Counted from the stretch's first letter, positions 17,987 to 31,576 are shown. The stretch: DNA of 64,000 nucleotides from Pseudomonas sp. RSB 5.4 (GCF_037126175.1 NZ_CP146986.1:5022501-5086500), one strand, 5' to 3'. The notes: generated by a model not told the origin, from the sequence alone. Translations and numbers: made by a program.

Positions 17987-18510
17987 CCCCGATCCGTTAT
18001 TTCGCCCTGTCGATGCTGGTGCTTGGCCTCAGTGGTTGCGGCAGCAGTGACGAATTCAGCGACCTCGACGCTTACATGAACGAAGTGCGTCTGCGCCCGG
18101 CGGGCAAGATCGAGCCGACGCCGACGTTCCATTCCTACCCCACGTTTACCTACAGCGCGGCCAACCTGCGCAGCCCGTTCTCGCGTCAGGTGCGCGTCGA
18201 TCTGGCCGGGCAGCAGCGCGGCTCGCGCAATGTCAAACCCGACCCCAACCGGGTCAAGCAATACCTCGAAGGTTTCAACATCGAGCAGTTTGAAATGGTC
18301 GGCACCATCTCCAATGCCTCCGGCTCCTTTGCCCTGCTGCGTGGGGCCGGCGGTGTGCATCGGCTGAAGGTCGGCGACTATCTGGGGCGCAACGACGGGC
18401 GCATCGTGGCGATCAGCGCCACGCAGGTCGATGTGGTCGAGATCGTGCCCGACGGCGAAGGCGCCTGGCTGGAACGTCCGCGCACCATTCCTTTGAAAGA
18501 GCACTCATAG
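17983..18510 (+). CDS. pilP: Type IV pilus assembly lipoprotein PilP
   Basis: PilP is a 175-residue inner-membrane lipoprotein. The signal peptide MTPIRYFALSMLVLGLSGC ends in the lipobox LSGC (Cys19). Next comes an extended region that binds PilNO, then a beta-sandwich HR domain (about 95-175, VGTISNASGSFALLRGAGG) that contacts the N0 domain of PilQ. The ATGA overlap with pilO indicates translational coupling. Confidence 0.95.
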   Translation: MTPIRYFALSMLVLGLSGCGSSDEFSDLDAYMNEVRLRPAGKIEPTPTFHSYPTFTYSAANLRSPFSRQVRVDLAGQQRGSRNVKPDPNRVKQYLEGFNIEQFEMVGTISNASGSFALLRGAGGVHRLKVGDYLGRNDGRIVAISATQVDVVEIVPDGEGAWLERPRTIPLKEHS

Positions 18511-18523
18511 TGGAAGTCGAACA

Positions 18524-20596
18524 ATGAACAGGATTTTTTCCACCCTCGGTTTTTCGCTATGGATAGCGCTGCTGTCACCGATGGTTCAGGCGGCCAGTCT
18601 CAAGGCGCTGGATGTCGCGGCGTTACCGGGTGACCGCATCGAGTTGAAGCTGTCGTTCGACGGCCCACCACCGCAGCCCAAGGGCTACACCACCGAATCT
18701 CCGGCGCGAATCGCGCTGGATCTGCCGGGTGTCGCCAGCCAGCTGACGAGCAAGACCCGCGATCTGGGCAGCGGCAATGCGCGAACGGCGACAGTGGTCG
18801 AGGCCAACGACCGCACGCGCCTGATCATCAACCTGACGCAACTGACGCCCTACACCTCGCGGGTTGAGGGTAACAATCTGTTCGTGGTGGTCGGGCAGGG
18901 CGCCAAGCCTGCTGCGCCGCGCCCAGCCGCTGCTGCGCCACGACCGGTCGCGGCTCCGGCGAAGGCTTACGCCCCCGTTGCTAAGGCCATTCGTGGCGTG
19001 GACTTCCAACGTGGCACCGCGGGCGAGGGCAACGTGGTCATTGATCTGTCGGACCCGACCATCGCCCCGGATATCCAGGAGCATGACGGCAAGATCATCC
19101 TCAGTTTTGCCCGCACCCAGTTGCCCGACAGGCTGCGGGTGCGCCTCGACGTCAAGGACTTCGCCACGCCTGTGCAGTTCGTCAACGCCGCCGCCACCGG
19201 TGATCGTGCGGTCATCACCGTCGAACCCAGCGGCACGTTCGACTATTCCACCTACCAGACCGATAACAAACTGACCGTCAGCATTCGCCCGATGACGGTC
19301 GATGACCTGCAAAAACGCAATGCCGAGCGCCAGGCCTACAGTGGCGAAAAACTCTCGCTGAATTTTCAGGACATCGATGTGCGCTCGGTGCTGCAACTGA
19401 TCGCCGATTTCACCAACCTCAACCTGGTGGCCAGCGATACGGTGCAAGGCGGTATTACCCTGCGTCTGCAAAACGTGCCATGGGATCAGGCGCTGGACCT
19501 GGTGCTGAAAACCAAAGGGCTGGATAAACGCAAGATCGGCAACGTGTTGCTGGTGGCGCCGGCCGACGAAATCGCTGCCCGCGAGCGCCAGGAGCTGGAG
19601 TCGCAGAAACAGATCGCCGAACTGGCACCGCTGCGCCGCGAGCTGCTGCAAGTGAACTACGCCAAGGCGGCGGACATCGCCAAGCTGTTCCAATCGGTGA
19701 CCAGCGCCGAGGCGAAAATCGACGAGCGCGGCTCGATCACCGTCGATGAGCGCACCAACAACATCATTGCCTACCAGACCCAGGATCGCCTCGATGAACT
19801 GCGGCGGATCGTGGCGCAACTGGATATTCCGGTGCGTCAGGTGATGATCGAGGCGCGGATTGTCGAGGCCAACGTCGATTACGACAAGAGTCTGGGTGTG
19901 CGCTGGGGCGGTTCGATCCAGAACAAGGGCAACTGGAACACCTCCGGGGTCAGCAATGGCACCTCTACCACCATTGGCACACCGGGCAGCACCAGCACCA
20001 ATTCGCCGTTCGTCGACATGGGCACGATCGGTAATACCTCGGGGATCGGCATCGCCTTCATCACCGACAATGTGCTGCTCGATCTTGAGCTGACCGCCAT
20101 GGAGAAGACCGGCAACGGTGAAATCGTCTCGCAGCCGAAAGTGGTTACCTCCGACAAAGAGACCGCAAAGATCCTCAAGGGCACCGAGATTCCGTATCAG
20201 GAAGCCAGCTCCAGCGGCGCGACGTCGGTGTCGTTCAAGGAAGCTTCGCTGTCCCTGGAAGTAACGCCTCAGATCACCCCTGACAACCGCATCATCATGG
20301 AGGTCAAAGTCACCAAGGACGAACCGGACTACCTGAACAAAGTGCAGGATGTACCGCCGATCAAGAAGAACGAGGTCAACGCCAAGGTGCTGGTGAACGA
20401 CGGCGAGACCATCGTGATTGGCGGTGTTTTCTCAAATACTCAAAGCAAGGTCGTAGATAAGGTGCCATTTCTTGGCGATGTGCCGTATCTTGGCCGCCTT
20501 TTCCGGCGTGATGTGGTTTCGGAGAAAAAATCCGAGCTGCTGGTATTTCTCACTCCGCGTATTATGAATAACCAGGCGATTGCTGTGAGTCGTTGA
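18524..20596 (+). CDS. pilQ: Type IV pilus secretin PilQ
   Basis: PilQ is the outer-membrane gated channel through which the pilus passes. The 690-residue protein has a signal peptide ([17 protein letters not shown]... cleaved after VQA, near residue 24), AMIN domains for peptidoglycan binding (about 25-115 and 155-250, separated by an Ala/Pro linker), N0/STN and N1 modules (about 275-430) and the secretin beta-barrel core (about 440-690). The conserved secretin motif [16 protein letters not shown] lies near the end. It is slightly shorter than P. aeruginosa PilQ, with the difference likely in the linker. It begins 13 bases after pilP. Confidence 0.96.
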   Translation: MNRIFSTLGFSLWIALLSPMVQAASLKALDVAALPGDRIELKLSFDGPPPQPKGYTTESPARIALDLPGVASQLTSKTRDLGSGNARTATVVEANDRTRLIINLTQLTPYTSRVEGNNLFVVVGQGAKPAAPRPAAAAPRPVAAPAKAYAPVAKAIRGVDFQRGTAGEGNVVIDLSDPTIAPDIQEHDGKIILSFARTQLPDRLRVRLDVKDFATPVQFVNAAATGDRAVITVEPSGTFDYSTYQTDNKLTVSIRPMTVDDLQKRNAERQAYSGEKLSLNFQDIDVRSVLQLIADFTNLNLVASDTVQGGITLRLQNVPWDQALDLVLKTKGLDKRKIGNVLLVAPADEIAARERQELESQKQIAELAPLRRELLQVNYAKAADIAKLFQSVTSAEAKIDERGSITVDERTNNIIAYQTQDRLDELRRIVAQLDIPVRQVMIEARIVEANVDYDKSLGVRWGGSIQNKGNWNTSGVSNGTSTTIGTPGSTSTNSPFVDMGTIGNTSGIGIAFITDNVLLDLELTAMEKTGNGEIVSQPKVVTSDKETAKILKGTEIPYQEASSSGATSVSFKEASLSLEVTPQITPDNRIIMEVKVTKDEPDYLNKVQDVPPIKKNEVNAKVLVNDGETIVIGGVFSNTQSKVVDKVPFLGDVPYLGRLFRRDVVSEKKSELLVFLTPRIMNNQAIAVSR

Positions 20597-20600
20597 TTCT

Positions 20601-21119
20601 GTGCGAAATTTGATTCTTGTAGGACCGATGGGCGCTGGAAAAAGCACCATCGGCCGGTTGCTGGCCAAAGAGCTGCGCCTGCCGTTCAAAGATTCCGACA
20701 AGGAAATTGAACTGCGCACGGGCGCCAATATCCCGTGGATCTTCGACAAGGAAGGCGAGCCCGGCTTTCGCGACCGTGAGCAGGCGATGATCGCCGAGCT
20801 GTGCGCTTTCGACGGCGTGGTGCTGGCGACTGGCGGCGGCGCGGTGATGCGCGATGCCAACCGCAAGGCCCTGCACGAGGGCGGGCGGGTGGTGTATCTG
20901 CACGCCTCCGTCGAGCAGCAGGTCGGCCGCACGTCGCGCGACCGCAATCGTCCTTTGCTGCGCACCGCCGATCCGGCGAAAACCCTGCGTGACCTGCTGG
21001 CGATCCGTGATCCGCTCTATCGGGAAATCGCCGATCTGGTGGTGGAAACCGACGAGCGGCCACCGCGTATGGTGGTGCTCGACATTCTCGACCGTCTGGC
21101 GCAGCTTCCACCCCGTTAA
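20601..21119 (+). CDS. aroK: Shikimate kinase, GTG start
   Basis: It phosphorylates shikimate to shikimate-3-phosphate with ATP in aromatic amino-acid synthesis. The 172-residue protein starts at GTG 20601, only four bases after the pilQ stop. Walker [10 protein letters not shown], the shikimate-binding DKEIELRTG and the GGGAVM segment are present, with the lid Arg in RDRNRPLLR. It is directly upstream of aroB, the conserved aroKB pair; the overlap of this pair with the pil operon is usual in proteobacteria. Confidence 0.97.
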   Translation: MRNLILVGPMGAGKSTIGRLLAKELRLPFKDSDKEIELRTGANIPWIFDKEGEPGFRDREQAMIAELCAFDGVVLATGGGAVMRDANRKALHEGGRVVYLHASVEQQVGRTSRDRNRPLLRTADPAKTLRDLLAIRDPLYREIADLVVETDERPPRMVVLDILDRLAQLPPR

Positions 21120-21270
21120 AGCATCGCCCGAAATGCGCTATCCTCGGCGTCCTGTCAGAGCCGCCGAGGTTGTGGCGGATGGCGTGCGAGCGGCGTCATA
21201 CCCGCTATAGGCTGCAGACAACCAATAATTCAGGGCAGGACGCCTGCTTCCATCTTCACTGTGGGGACAC

Positions 21271-22371
21271 ATGCAGACACTCAAGGTCGATCTAGGCGAG
21301 CGCAGCTACCCGATTCATATTGGCGAAGGTTTGTTGGATCAGCCTGAGTTGCTGGCGCCGCATATCCACGGGCGGCAGGTGGCAATCATCTCTAACGAGA
21401 CCGTTGCGCCGCTCTATCTCGAACGTCTGACCCGCAGCCTGGCGCAGTTCTCGGTGATCTCGGTGGTGCTGCCGGACGGCGAAGCCTTCAAGAACTGGGA
21501 AACCCTGCAACTGATCTTCGACGGCCTGCTGACCGCCCGTCATGACCGCCGCACCACGATCATCGCCCTCGGCGGCGGTGTCATCGGTGACATGGCCGGT
21601 TTCGCCGCCGCTTGCTACCAGCGCGGCGTCGACTTCATCCAGATTCCTACCACGCTGCTGTCCCAGGTCGATTCGTCGGTGGGCGGCAAGACCGGCATCA
21701 ACCACCCGTTGGGCAAGAACATGGTCGGCGCGTTCTATCAGCCGAACGTGGTGCTGATCGATACCGCGTCCCTGAAAACCCTGCCAGAGCGTGAGCTGTC
21801 CGCCGGTCTGGCCGAAGTCATCAAGTACGGTCTGATCTGCGACGAGCCGTTCCTGGCCTGGCTCGAAGACAACGTCGACGCTCTGCGCGCGCTGGACCAG
21901 AAGGCCCTGACCTACGCCATCGAGCGTTCCTGCGCGGCCAAGGCGGCAGTGGTCGGTGCCGATGAGAAGGAAACCGGCGTGCGCGCCACGCTCAATCTCG
22001 GCCACACCTTCGGCCACGCCATCGAGACCCACATGGGCTATGGTGTCTGGTTGCATGGTGAGGCGGTCGCCGCAGGTACGGTGATGGCGCTGGAAATGTC
22101 CGCGCGGCTGGGCTGGATCAGCGAGCAGGAACGTGATCGCGGCATTCGGCTGTTTCAGCGTGCCGGTCTGCCGGTGATCCCGCCGGAAGAAATGACCGAA
22201 GCCGATTTTCTCGAACATATGGCAATTGATAAAAAAGTGATCGACGGTCGTCTGCGCCTGGTGCTGCTGCGCCGGATGGGCGAAGCGGTGGTGACCGCCG
22301 ATTATCCGAAAGAGGTTCTACAGGCCACGCTGGGAGCGGATTACCGCGCTCTGGCTCAGCTTAAAGGTTAA
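21271..22371 (+). CDS. aroB: 3-dehydroquinate synthase
   Basis: It cyclises DAHP to 3-dehydroquinate, the second step of the shikimate pathway, using NAD and zinc. The 366-residue protein has the NAD-binding [14 protein letters not shown], the substrate segment [22 protein letters not shown], the metal ligand Glu in [11 protein letters not shown] and the two His in [10 protein letters not shown] and LHGEAVAAG. The start [18 protein letters not shown] matches the family. It lies 151 bases after aroK and 10 before the SPOR/AAA gene. Confidence 0.98.
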   Translation: MQTLKVDLGERSYPIHIGEGLLDQPELLAPHIHGRQVAIISNETVAPLYLERLTRSLAQFSVISVVLPDGEAFKNWETLQLIFDGLLTARHDRRTTIIALGGGVIGDMAGFAAACYQRGVDFIQIPTTLLSQVDSSVGGKTGINHPLGKNMVGAFYQPNVVLIDTASLKTLPERELSAGLAEVIKYGLICDEPFLAWLEDNVDALRALDQKALTYAIERSCAAKAAVVGADEKETGVRATLNLGHTFGHAIETHMGYGVWLHGEAVAAGTVMALEMSARLGWISEQERDRGIRLFQRAGLPVIPPEEMTEADFLEHMAIDKKVIDGRLRLVLLRRMGEAVVTADYPKEVLQATLGADYRALAQLKG

Positions 22372-22381
22372 TAAGATTCCG

Positions 22382-23971
22382 ATGACTAGTTTGCATGCCG
22401 ACGAGGCGTTCCTCGGCCATTTCCAGTTAAGTCACGACCCTTTCGCGCCGCGGGTGCCGGGCTTCAAATTCTTCCCGGCCCAGCGCAAGCCGGTGCTGGG
22501 GCAACTGCACCACCTGGCGCGTTACAGCCAGTTGCTGCTGGTGGTCACCGGCCCGCAAGGCAGCGGCAAGACCCTGCTGCGCCAGGCGCTGGTGGCCAGC
22601 ACCAACAAGCAATCGGTGCAAAGTGTCGTGGTGTCGGCCCGTGGGGCCGGCGATGCCGCCGGCGTGCTGCGTCAGGTTGCTCAGGCGCTGGACGTGGCGC
22701 AGGCCGAGGTCGGCGCGATTCTGGCGCAAGTGGTGCAGCTGGCACTGACCGGGCAGGAAGTCTATCTGCTGGTGGATGATGCCGAGCAGCTTGACGAATC
22801 TGCGCTCGAGGCGCTGATGGCGCTGGGTGCCGGTGCGCCGGAAGGTCGTCCACACGTGTTCCTGTTCGGTGAATCGTCGCTGATCGCGCAACTGGAGGCC
22901 TTGCACCTCGAGGAAGAGCGCTTCCACGTCATCGAACTGCAGCCGTACACCGAAGAAGAGACCCGCGAATATCTCGACCAACGGCTCGAAGGTGCGGGCC
23001 GGGGTGTCGAACTTTTCACCGCGGATCAGATCTCTGAGATTCACGAAAGCGCCGAGGGTTGGCCTGGCAACATCAACCAGGTCGCTCGCGATGCACTGAT
23101 CGAAGTCATGATTGCCAGCCGCTCTGCGGTCAAGCGTCCAAGTATGGGGTTCAACATGCCGAAGAAACACGTATTGGCGATTTCCGCCGTCGTTGTGGTC
23201 GCGGTCGCCGCCGCCTGGCTGATGCCGGGTCGCAACAAGGCGCCAACCACTGGCGCACCCGCCAACGAACAGGCACAACTGCCGTTGGGCCAAGGCGCCA
23301 AGGGTGGCGCGCCGAACGTCGAGTTCGCCGGCAATACCCAGCCGATGCCGCTGCCGCTGGTCGGCAACTCGCAACCGGTGATGCGCGGCCCGCTGGCTGA
23401 GGCTGCTGGCGGCATCACCGAAGGCGACGACGGCGTGCCGGTCGAAGGTTCCAGCGCGACGCCGCCGACCGTAACGACTTCCGCACCACCAGCAGGTGTT
23501 CCGGCCGGCCCGGCGCCAACCCCGGTTCCGGTGCCAGCCGCCAAGCCGACCCCGGCACCGACTCAGGTCGCCAGCGCCAAGCCTGCTCCGGCAGCGCCAG
23601 CGGCCAAACCGACTCCGGCTCCGGCCAAGCCTGTTGCTGCCGCCAAACCGGCGGAGAAGCCGGTTACCGTGGCCAAGGCTGCCGGTGGCAGCTGGTACGC
23701 CGGTCAGCCGACCAGCAATTACGTGGTGCAGATCCTCGGCACCAGCTCCGAAGCGACCGCGCAAAACTTCGTCAAGGAGCAGGGCGGCGAGTACCGTTAT
23801 TTCAAGAAAGTCCTCAACGGCAAGCCTCTCTACGTGATCACCTACGGCAACTTCGCCAATCGTGATGCAGCCGTTTCTGCCATCAAGGCCTTGCCAGCGA
23901 AGGTTCAGGCTGGTAAACCTTGGCCTCGCACTGTCGCCAGCGTCCAACAGGAACTGGCAACAACTCGCTGA
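22382..23971 (+). CDS. AAA ATPase/SPOR-domain membrane protein (DamX-like)
   Basis: This 529-residue protein has an ExeA/GspA-like AAA domain at the N-terminus (about 15-245; Walker A VTGPQGSGKTLLR, Walker B VYLLVDDAEQLDE), one membrane helix (about 262-280, LAISAVVVVAVAAAWLM) and a long Ala/Pro/Thr-rich periplasmic region with repeated AKPTPAP units (about 350-435). A C-terminal SPOR domain (about 448-525, NYVVQILGTSSEATAQ) would bind septal peptidoglycan. In E. coli the gene after aroB is damX, a division-associated SPOR protein, so the neighbourhood supports that role. The AAA domain may control the complex; this is inferred. Confidence 0.85.
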   Translation: MTSLHADEAFLGHFQLSHDPFAPRVPGFKFFPAQRKPVLGQLHHLARYSQLLLVVTGPQGSGKTLLRQALVASTNKQSVQSVVVSARGAGDAAGVLRQVAQALDVAQAEVGAILAQVVQLALTGQEVYLLVDDAEQLDESALEALMALGAGAPEGRPHVFLFGESSLIAQLEALHLEEERFHVIELQPYTEEETREYLDQRLEGAGRGVELFTADQISEIHESAEGWPGNINQVARDALIEVMIASRSAVKRPSMGFNMPKKHVLAISAVVVVAVAAAWLMPGRNKAPTTGAPANEQAQLPLGQGAKGGAPNVEFAGNTQPMPLPLVGNSQPVMRGPLAEAAGGITEGDDGVPVEGSSATPPTVTTSAPPAGVPAGPAPTPVPVPAAKPTPAPTQVASAKPAPAAPAAKPTPAPAKPVAAAKPAEKPVTVAKAAGGSWYAGQPTSNYVVQILGTSSEATAQNFVKEQGGEYRYFKKVLNGKPLYVITYGNFANRDAAVSAIKALPAKVQAGKPWPRTVASVQQELATTR

Positions 23972-24149
23972 AGATTCGGCGGCCTTACCCAGGCCGCCTC
24001 TCCAAGCACCTCAAAATTTCTACGAGTGCGCGCCGTCTCTACAGACCGCGTGCCTTGTGGTGTCTGCGTCACAGTAGTCTTTGAGTCGTTGCAGTCAGAA
24101 TTAAAAAAGTTTTGACTAGCACAGCAGATCGCTTTAAACCTTTCACAAA

Positions 24150-24170
24150 TGCGACATAGATTTGCGACAT
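24150..24170. promoter_or_regulatory. Direct repeat TGCGACAT upstream of the gltB promoter
   Basis: Two copies of TGCGACAT (24150-24157 and 24163-24170) begin 13 bases apart, followed by TTCGTCGTC, and lie just upstream of the -35 box of gltB. Position suggests an activator site, but I cannot name the protein. The rest of the 350-base gap 23972-24321 shows no gene. Confidence 0.35.
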
Positions 24171-24183
24171 TTCGTCGTCAAAT

Positions 24184-24212
24184 TTGTGAGCGTCTGTGTC
24201 GCTGTGTACAAT
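24184..24212 (+). promoter_or_regulatory. Putative sigma-70 promoter of gltBD
   Basis: TTGTGA (24184-24189) and TACAAT (24207-24212) have the ideal 17-base spacing. Transcription would begin near 24219, leaving a leader of about 100 bases before the gltB ATG. Confidence 0.6.
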
Positions 24213-24321
24213 GACCACCCTTTTGCCCCCGCAAAGCCGGCGTACGTTCGGCGCGGTCAGCAAGTGGTTGAATTGAAAAGAAATTTGCCTCGAAAAGAGG
24301 CAGCCTGGTGAGAAAGTGTCT

Positions 24322-27300
24322 ATGAAAGCAGGTCTGTACCAACCAGATGAATTCAAGGATAACTGCGGTTTCGGCCTGATAGCCCATATGCAGGGCGAGC
24401 CCAGTCATACCCTTTTGCAAACGGCCATCGAGGCCCTGACCTGCATGACCCACCGCGGTGGGATTAATGCCGACGGCAAGACCGGTGACGGTTGCGGTCT
24501 GCTGATTCAAAAGCCTGACGCGTTCCTGCGGGCGATTGCCCAGGAAAACTTCAGCGTCGAGCTGCCCAAGCAATATGCCGTGGGCATGGTCTTCTTCAAC
24601 CAGGATCCGGCCAAGGCTGAAGCCGCTCGCGAGAACATGAACCGCGAGATCCTCGCTGAAGGCCTGCAACTGATCGGCTGGCGCAAAGTGCCGATCGACA
24701 CCAGCGTCCTCGGCCGCCTGGCCCTTGAGCGCCTGCCGCAGATTGAGCAGGTGTACATTGGCGGTGAAGGCCTGAGCGATCAGGACATGGCGGTCAAGCT
24801 GTTCAGCGCCCGTCGTCGCTCGTCGGTGGCCAACGCCGCCGACACCGACCACTACATCTGCAGCTTTTCGCACAAGACCATCATCTATAAAGGCCTGATG
24901 ATGCCGGCCGACCTGGCCGCGTTCTATCCGGACCTCGGTGACCAGCGCCTGCAAACCGCGATCTGCGTGTTCCACCAGCGCTTTTCCACCAACACCCTGC
25001 CGAAATGGCCGCTGGCCCAGCCATTCCGCTTCCTCGCCCACAACGGCGAGATCAACACCATTACCGGTAACCGTAACTGGGCGCAGGCCCGTCGGACCAA
25101 GTTCACCAACGATCTGATGGATCTGGAAGAACTCGGCCCGCTGGTCAACCGTGTCGGTTCCGACTCCTCGAGCATGGACAACATGCTTGAACTGATGGTC
25201 ACCGGTGGCATCGACCTGTTCCGTGGCGTGCGGATGATCATTCCGCCTGCGTGGCAGAACGTTGAAACCATGGACCCGGATCTGCGTGCGTTCTACGAGT
25301 ACAACTCGATGCACATGGAACCGTGGGACGGCCCGGCCGGCGTGGTGATGACCGATGGTCGTTACGCGGTGTGCCTGCTCGACCGTAACGGTCTGCGTCC
25401 GGCGCGCTGGGTCACCACCACCAACGGTTTCATCACCGTTGCTTCGGAAATCGGCGTCTGGAACTACCAGCCAGAAGACGTGATCGCCAAGGGCCGTGTC
25501 GGCCCGGGCCAGATCCTCGCCGTGGACACCGAAACCGGGCAGATCCTCGACACCGACGCGATCGACAACCGTCTGAAATCCCGTCATCCGTACAAGCAAT
25601 GGCTGCGCAAGAACGCCCTGCGCATCCAGGCGACCATGGAAGACAACGACCACGGTTCGGCGTTCTACGATGTCGATCAGCTCAAGCAATACATGAAGAT
25701 GTATCAGGTCACGTTCGAAGAGCGTGATCAGGTGCTGCGTCCGCTCGGCGAACAGGGCTACGAAGCCGTCGGTTCGATGGGCGATGACACGCCGATGGCC
25801 GTGCTGTCGCAGCGTGTGCGCACGCCGTACGACTATTTCCGCCAGCAGTTCGCGCAGGTCACCAACCCGCCGATCGACCCGCTGCGTGAAGCGATCGTGA
25901 TGTCGCTGGAAATCTGCCTCGGTGCCGAGCGCAACATCTTCCAGGAATCGCCGGAACACGCCTCGCGCGTGATCCTCAGCTCGCCAGTGATCTCGCCGGC
26001 CAAGTGGCGCTCGTTGATGAACCTCGACCGCCCGGGTTTCGAGCGGCAGATCATCGACCTCAACTACGACGAAAGCGTCGGCCTCGAAGCGGCGATCCGC
26101 AACGTCGCCGATCAGGCTGAAGAAGCCGTGCGTGCCGGGCGTACCCAGATCGTTCTGAGCGACCGTCATATCGCGCCGGGCAAACTGCCGATCCACGCTT
26201 CGCTGGCGACCGGCGCGGTGCACCACCGCCTGACCGAAAAAGGTCTGCGCTGCGATTCCAACATCCTTGTGGAAACCGCGACCGCACGCGATCCGCATCA
26301 CTTTGCGGTGCTGATCGGTTTCGGCGCCTCGGCGGTCTATCCGTTCCTGGCCTACGAAGTGCTGGGTGACCTGATCCGTACCGGTGAAGTGCTGGGCGAC
26401 CTCTATGAGGTGTTCAAGAACTACCGTAAGGGCATCACCAAAGGTCTGCTGAAGATCCTGTCGAAGATGGGCATCTCGACCATCGCATCGTACCGCGGTG
26501 CGCAGCTGTTCGAAGCCATCGGCCTGTCCGAAGAAGTGTGCGAGCTGAGCTTCCGTGGCGTGCCGAGCCGCATCAAGGGTGCGCGTTTCGTCGACATCGA
26601 AGCCGAGCAGAAAGCTCTGGCCACCGAAGCCTGGAGTCCGCGCAAGCCGATCCAGCAGGGCGGTCTGCTGAAGTTCGTTCACGGCGGCGAATATCACGCG
26701 TACAACCCGGACGTGGTCAACACCTTGCAAGCCGCCGTGCAGCAGGGCGACTACGCCAAGTTCAAGGAATACACCTCGCTGGTGGACAACCGTCCGGTGT
26801 CGATGATTCGCGACCTGTTCAAGGTCAAGACCCTCGACAAGCCGCTGGACATCAGTGAAATCGAGCCGCTGGAATCGGTGCTCAAGCGCTTCGACTCCGC
26901 CGGTATCTCGCTGGGCGCACTGTCGCCGGAAGCTCACGAAGCCCTGGCCGAAGCCATGAACCGCCTCGGTGCGCGTTCCAACTCCGGCGAAGGCGGCGAA
27001 GACCCGGCACGTTACGGCACGATCAAGAGCTCGAAAATCAAGCAGGTCGCGACCGGCCGTTTCGGTGTAACCCCGGAATACCTGGTCAACGCCGAAGTGC
27101 TGCAGATCAAGGTCGCTCAGGGCGCCAAGCCGGGCGAGGGCGGGCAACTGCCGGGCGGTAAGGTCAACGGGCTGATCGCCAAGCTGCGTTATGCAGTGCC
27201 GGGCGTGACCCTGATCTCGCCGCCGCCGCACCACGACATCTACTCGATCGAAGACTTGTCGCAATTGATCTTCGACCTGAAACAGGTCAACCCGAAGGCA

Positions 27301-28767
27301 CTGGTTTCGGTGAAACTGGTCGCTGAAGCCGGCGTTGGCACCATCGCTGCCGGTGTGGCCAAGGCCTATGCGGACTTGATCACCATCTCCGGCTACGACG
27401 GTGGCACGGGTGCTTCGCCGCTGACCTCGATCAAATACGCGGGCGCGCCGTGGGAACTCGGCCTGGCTGAAACCCACCAGACCCTGCGCGGCAACGACCT
27501 GCGCGGCAAAGTCCGGGTGCAGACCGACGGTGGCCTGAAAACCGGCCTCGACGTGATCAAGGCAGCGATCCTCGGCGCCGAAAGCTTCGGCTTCGGTACT
27601 GCACCGATGATCGCGCTGGGCTGCAAATACCTGCGCATCTGCCACCTGAACAACTGCGCCACCGGCGTTGCGACGCAGAACGAGAAGCTGCGCAAGGATC
27701 ACTACATCGGTACCGTCGACATGGTGGTGAACTTCTTCACCTACGTCGCCGAAGAAACCCGTGAGTGGCTGGCCAAGCTCGGCGTGCGTTCCCTCGAAGA
27801 GCTGATCGGCCGTACCGATCTGCTGGAAATCCTCGAAGGCCAGACCGCCAAGCAACATCATCTGGATCTGACCCCGCTGCTGGGCAGCGATCACATCCCG
27901 GCGGACAAACCGCAATTCTGCGGCGTTGAGCGCAACCCGCCGTTCGACCAGGGCCTGCTGGCCGAGAAAATGGTCGACATGGCGACCTCGGCGATCAACG
28001 ACCTCAGCGGTGCCGAGTTCGAACTGGACATCTGCAACTGCGACCGTTCGATCGGCGCGCGGATCTCCGGCGAAATCGCGCGCAAGCACGGCAATCAGGG
28101 CATGGCCAACGCGCCGATCACCTTCCGCTTCAAAGGCACGGCCGGTCAGAGCTTCGGCGTGTGGAACGCTGGCGGTCTGCACATGTACCTGGAAGGCGAC
28201 GCCAACGACTACGTCGGCAAAGGCATGACTGGCGGCAAACTGGTCATCGTGCCGCCGAAGGGCAGCGTCTATCAGACTCAGAACAGCGCCATCATCGGCA
28301 ACACCTGCCTGTACGGCGCCACCGGCGGCAAGTTGTTCGCCGCCGGCACCGCGGGCGAGCGTTTCGCTGTGCGTAACTCCGGTGCCCACACGGTCGTGGA
28401 AGGCACTGGCGATCACTGCTGCGAGTACATGACCGGTGGTTTCGTCTGCGTCCTGGGCAAGACCGGTTACAACTTCGGCTCTGGCATGACCGGTGGTTTC
28501 GCCTACGTGCTCGACCAGGACAACACCTTCGTTGACCGGGTCAACCACGAACTGGTGGAAATCCAGCGGATCAGCGGCGAGGCGATGGAAGCCTACCGCA
28601 GCCACTTGCAGAACGTGCTGAACGAGTACGTCAAGGAAACCGAGAGCGAGTGGGGTCGTGAACTCGCCGAAAACCTTGATGACTACCTGCGCCGTTTCTG
28701 GCTGGTGAAGCCTAAGGCTGCCAACCTGAAATCGTTGCTTTCCAGCACTCGTGCCAACCCGCAGTGA
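24322..28767 (+). CDS. gltB: Glutamate synthase (NADPH) large subunit
   Basis: It transfers the amide of glutamine to 2-oxoglutarate; with glutamine synthetase it assimilates ammonium. The 1481-residue product has an N-terminal class II glutaminase domain with nucleophile Cys15 ([10 protein letters not shown]), the central domain, and the FMN-binding synthase barrel ([22 protein letters not shown]). The 3Fe-4S ligands are [12 protein letters not shown], and the C-terminal GXGXG beta-helix runs [22 protein letters not shown] 24322 is preferred over GTG 24316. Compared with E. coli the propeptide before Cys is short (14 residues). It is followed by gltD after 33 bases. Confidence 0.98.
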   Translation: MKAGLYQPDEFKDNCGFGLIAHMQGEPSHTLLQTAIEALTCMTHRGGINADGKTGDGCGLLIQKPDAFLRAIAQENFSVELPKQYAVGMVFFNQDPAKAEAARENMNREILAEGLQLIGWRKVPIDTSVLGRLALERLPQIEQVYIGGEGLSDQDMAVKLFSARRRSSVANAADTDHYICSFSHKTIIYKGLMMPADLAAFYPDLGDQRLQTAICVFHQRFSTNTLPKWPLAQPFRFLAHNGEINTITGNRNWAQARRTKFTNDLMDLEELGPLVNRVGSDSSSMDNMLELMVTGGIDLFRGVRMIIPPAWQNVETMDPDLRAFYEYNSMHMEPWDGPAGVVMTDGRYAVCLLDRNGLRPARWVTTTNGFITVASEIGVWNYQPEDVIAKGRVGPGQILAVDTETGQILDTDAIDNRLKSRHPYKQWLRKNALRIQATMEDNDHGSAFYDVDQLKQYMKMYQVTFEERDQVLRPLGEQGYEAVGSMGDDTPMAVLSQRVRTPYDYFRQQFAQVTNPPIDPLREAIVMSLEICLGAERNIFQESPEHASRVILSSPVISPAKWRSLMNLDRPGFERQIIDLNYDESVGLEAAIRNVADQAEEAVRAGRTQIVLSDRHIAPGKLPIHASLATGAVHHRLTEKGLRCDSNILVETATARDPHHFAVLIGFGASAVYPFLAYEVLGDLIRTGEVLGDLYEVFKNYRKGITKGLLKILSKMGISTIASYRGAQLFEAIGLSEEVCELSFRGVPSRIKGARFVDIEAEQKALATEAWSPRKPIQQGGLLKFVHGGEYHAYNPDVVNTLQAAVQQGDYAKFKEYTSLVDNRPVSMIRDLFKVKTLDKPLDISEIEPLESVLKRFDSAGISLGALSPEAHEALAEAMNRLGARSNSGEGGEDPARYGTIKSSKIKQVATGRFGVTPEYLVNAEVLQIKVAQGAKPGEGGQLPGGKVNGLIAKLRYAVPGVTLISPPPHHDIYSIEDLSQLIFDLKQVNPKALVSVKLVAEAGVGTIAAGVAKAYADLITISGYDGGTGASPLTSIKYAGAPWELGLAETHQTLRGNDLRGKVRVQTDGGLKTGLDVIKAAILGAESFGFGTAPMIALGCKYLRICHLNNCATGVATQNEKLRKDHYIGTVDMVVNFFTYVAEETREWLAKLGVRSLEELIGRTDLLEILEGQTAKQHHLDLTPLLGSDHIPADKPQFCGVERNPPFDQGLLAEKMVDMATSAINDLSGAEFELDICNCDRSIGARISGEIARKHGNQGMANAPITFRFKGTAGQSFGVWNAGGLHMYLEGDANDYVGKGMTGGKLVIVPPKGSVYQTQNSAIIGNTCLYGATGGKLFAAGTAGERFAVRNSGAHTVVEGTGDHCCEYMTGGFVCVLGKTGYNFGSGMTGGFAYVLDQDNTFVDRVNHELVEIQRISGEAMEAYRSHLQNVLNEYVKETESEWGRELAENLDDYLRRFWLVKPKAANLKSLLSSTRANPQ

Positions 28768-30219
<1,452 letters not shown>

Positions 30220-30249
30220 TTATATTTCAGCCTGAAATGCGCTCAAAAA

Positions 30250-30339
30250 TGTGGGAGCGGGCTTGCTCGCGAAGAGGGAGTGTCAGTCGACAGATTTGTT
30301 GCCTGACCCACCGCTTTCGCGAGCAAGCCCGCTCCCACA
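30250..30339. repeat. REP-type palindromic repeat, family A (gltD-hemE intergenic)
   Basis: An inverted pair of the GAGCGGGCTTGCTCGCGAA unit spans 30250-30339, starting 30 bases after gltD, possibly ending the gltBD transcript. Confidence 0.9.
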
Positions 30340-30461
30340 TTGGTTTCTGTGCGCTCAATACAGCGCAATAAATTGACCCGATAGACAAAAGGCTGACCTG
30401 CATCCGTGCCTTTTGCGTCGCGCTCTGAGAAAATGCCCGCACTTTTTTTCCGGATGCCGAC

Positions 30462-31529
30462 ATGACTGCCCTGAAGAACGACCGTTTCCTCCGCGCCCTG
30501 CTCAAGCAACCTGTAGACGTCACCCCGGTGTGGATGATGCGCCAGGCCGGCCGCTACCTGCCTGAATACCGCGCCAGCCGTGCCCAGGCCGGTGATTTCA
30601 TGAGCCTGTGCATGAATCCGGAATTCGCTTGCGAAGTCACGTTGCAACCGCTCGACCGCTACCCGCAACTGGACGCGGCGATCCTGTTTTCCGACATCCT
30701 CACCATCCCCGATGCCATGGGCCAAGGCCTGTACTTCGAGACCGGTGAAGGCCCGCGCTTCAAGAAAGTCGTCAGCACCCTGGCGGACATCGAAGCGTTG
30801 CCGATCCCTGATCCACACAAAGACCTTGGCTATGTGATGGACGCGGTCAGCACCATCCGCCGCGAGCTGAATGGCCGTGTGCCGCTGATCGGCTTCTCTG
30901 GCAGCCCGTGGACCCTCGCCACTTACATGGTTGAAGGCGGCTCGTCGAAAGACTTCCGCAAAACCAAGGCGATGCTCTACGACAACCCGCAAGCCATGCA
31001 CCTGCTGCTGGACAAGCTGGCGCAGTCGGTGACGTCGTATCTCAACGGCCAGATCATGGCTGGCGCGCAAGCGGTGCAGATCTTCGATACCTGGGGCGGC
31101 AACCTGTCGGCGGCGGCGTACCAGGAATTCTCCCTGGCCTACATGAAGAAAATCGTCAGCGGCCTGATCCGCGAGCACGACGGTCGCAAGGTGCCGGTGA
31201 TCCTCTTCACCAAGAACGGCGGCCTGTGGCTGGAAAGCATCGCCGAGGCCGGCGCCGACGCATTGGGTCTGGACTGGACCTGCGACATCGGCAACGCCCG
31301 CGCCCGCGTCGGCGACAAGGTCGCGCTGCAAGGCAACATGGACCCGACCGTGCTCTACGCCAAACCGGAGGCGATCCGCACCGAAGTCGGGCGCATTCTG
31401 GCCAGCTACGGCAAGGGCAGCGGCCACGTGTTCAACCTTGGCCACGGCATCACCCCTGAGGTCGATCCGGAGCATGCGGGCGCGTTCCTGCGCGCGGTGC
31501 ATGAGTTGTCGGCGCAGTATCACGAGTGA
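30462..31529 (+). CDS. hemE: Uroporphyrinogen decarboxylase
   Basis: It removes four carboxyl groups from uroporphyrinogen III to give coproporphyrinogen III in haem synthesis, without a cofactor. The 355-residue protein shows the signature [17 protein letters not shown] (Arg substrate ligands), the Asp in [14 protein letters not shown], the second signature [13 protein letters not shown] and the His in [13 protein letters not shown]. The ATG at 30462 is the family start. A strong intrinsic terminator follows 13 bases after the stop. Confidence 0.98.
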   Translation: MTALKNDRFLRALLKQPVDVTPVWMMRQAGRYLPEYRASRAQAGDFMSLCMNPEFACEVTLQPLDRYPQLDAAILFSDILTIPDAMGQGLYFETGEGPRFKKVVSTLADIEALPIPDPHKDLGYVMDAVSTIRRELNGRVPLIGFSGSPWTLATYMVEGGSSKDFRKTKAMLYDNPQAMHLLLDKLAQSVTSYLNGQIMAGAQAVQIFDTWGGNLSAAAYQEFSLAYMKKIVSGLIREHDGRKVPVILFTKNGGLWLESIAEAGADALGLDWTCDIGNARARVGDKVALQGNMDPTVLYAKPEAIRTEVGRILASYGKGSGHVFNLGHGITPEVDPEHAGAFLRAVHELSAQYHE

Positions 31530-31541
31530 TCGACGCGCAAT

Positions 31542-31573
31542 AGAAAACGCCCGGCTTATGCCGGGCGTTTTTG
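31542..31573 (+). terminator. Intrinsic terminator of hemE
   Basis: AAAACGCCCGGC and GCCGGGCGTTTTT form a 12-bp stem around a TTAT loop, ending in T residues. Confidence 0.9.
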
Positions 31574-31576
31574 TAC

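Noticed and set aside
24178-28605. Open frame of 1475 codons antisense to gltB
   Set aside because: It mirrors the gltB codon pattern in a GC-rich genome. Its translation is Val/His/Asp/Arg-rich low-information sequence with no family features, while the sense strand encodes an intact glutamate synthase.
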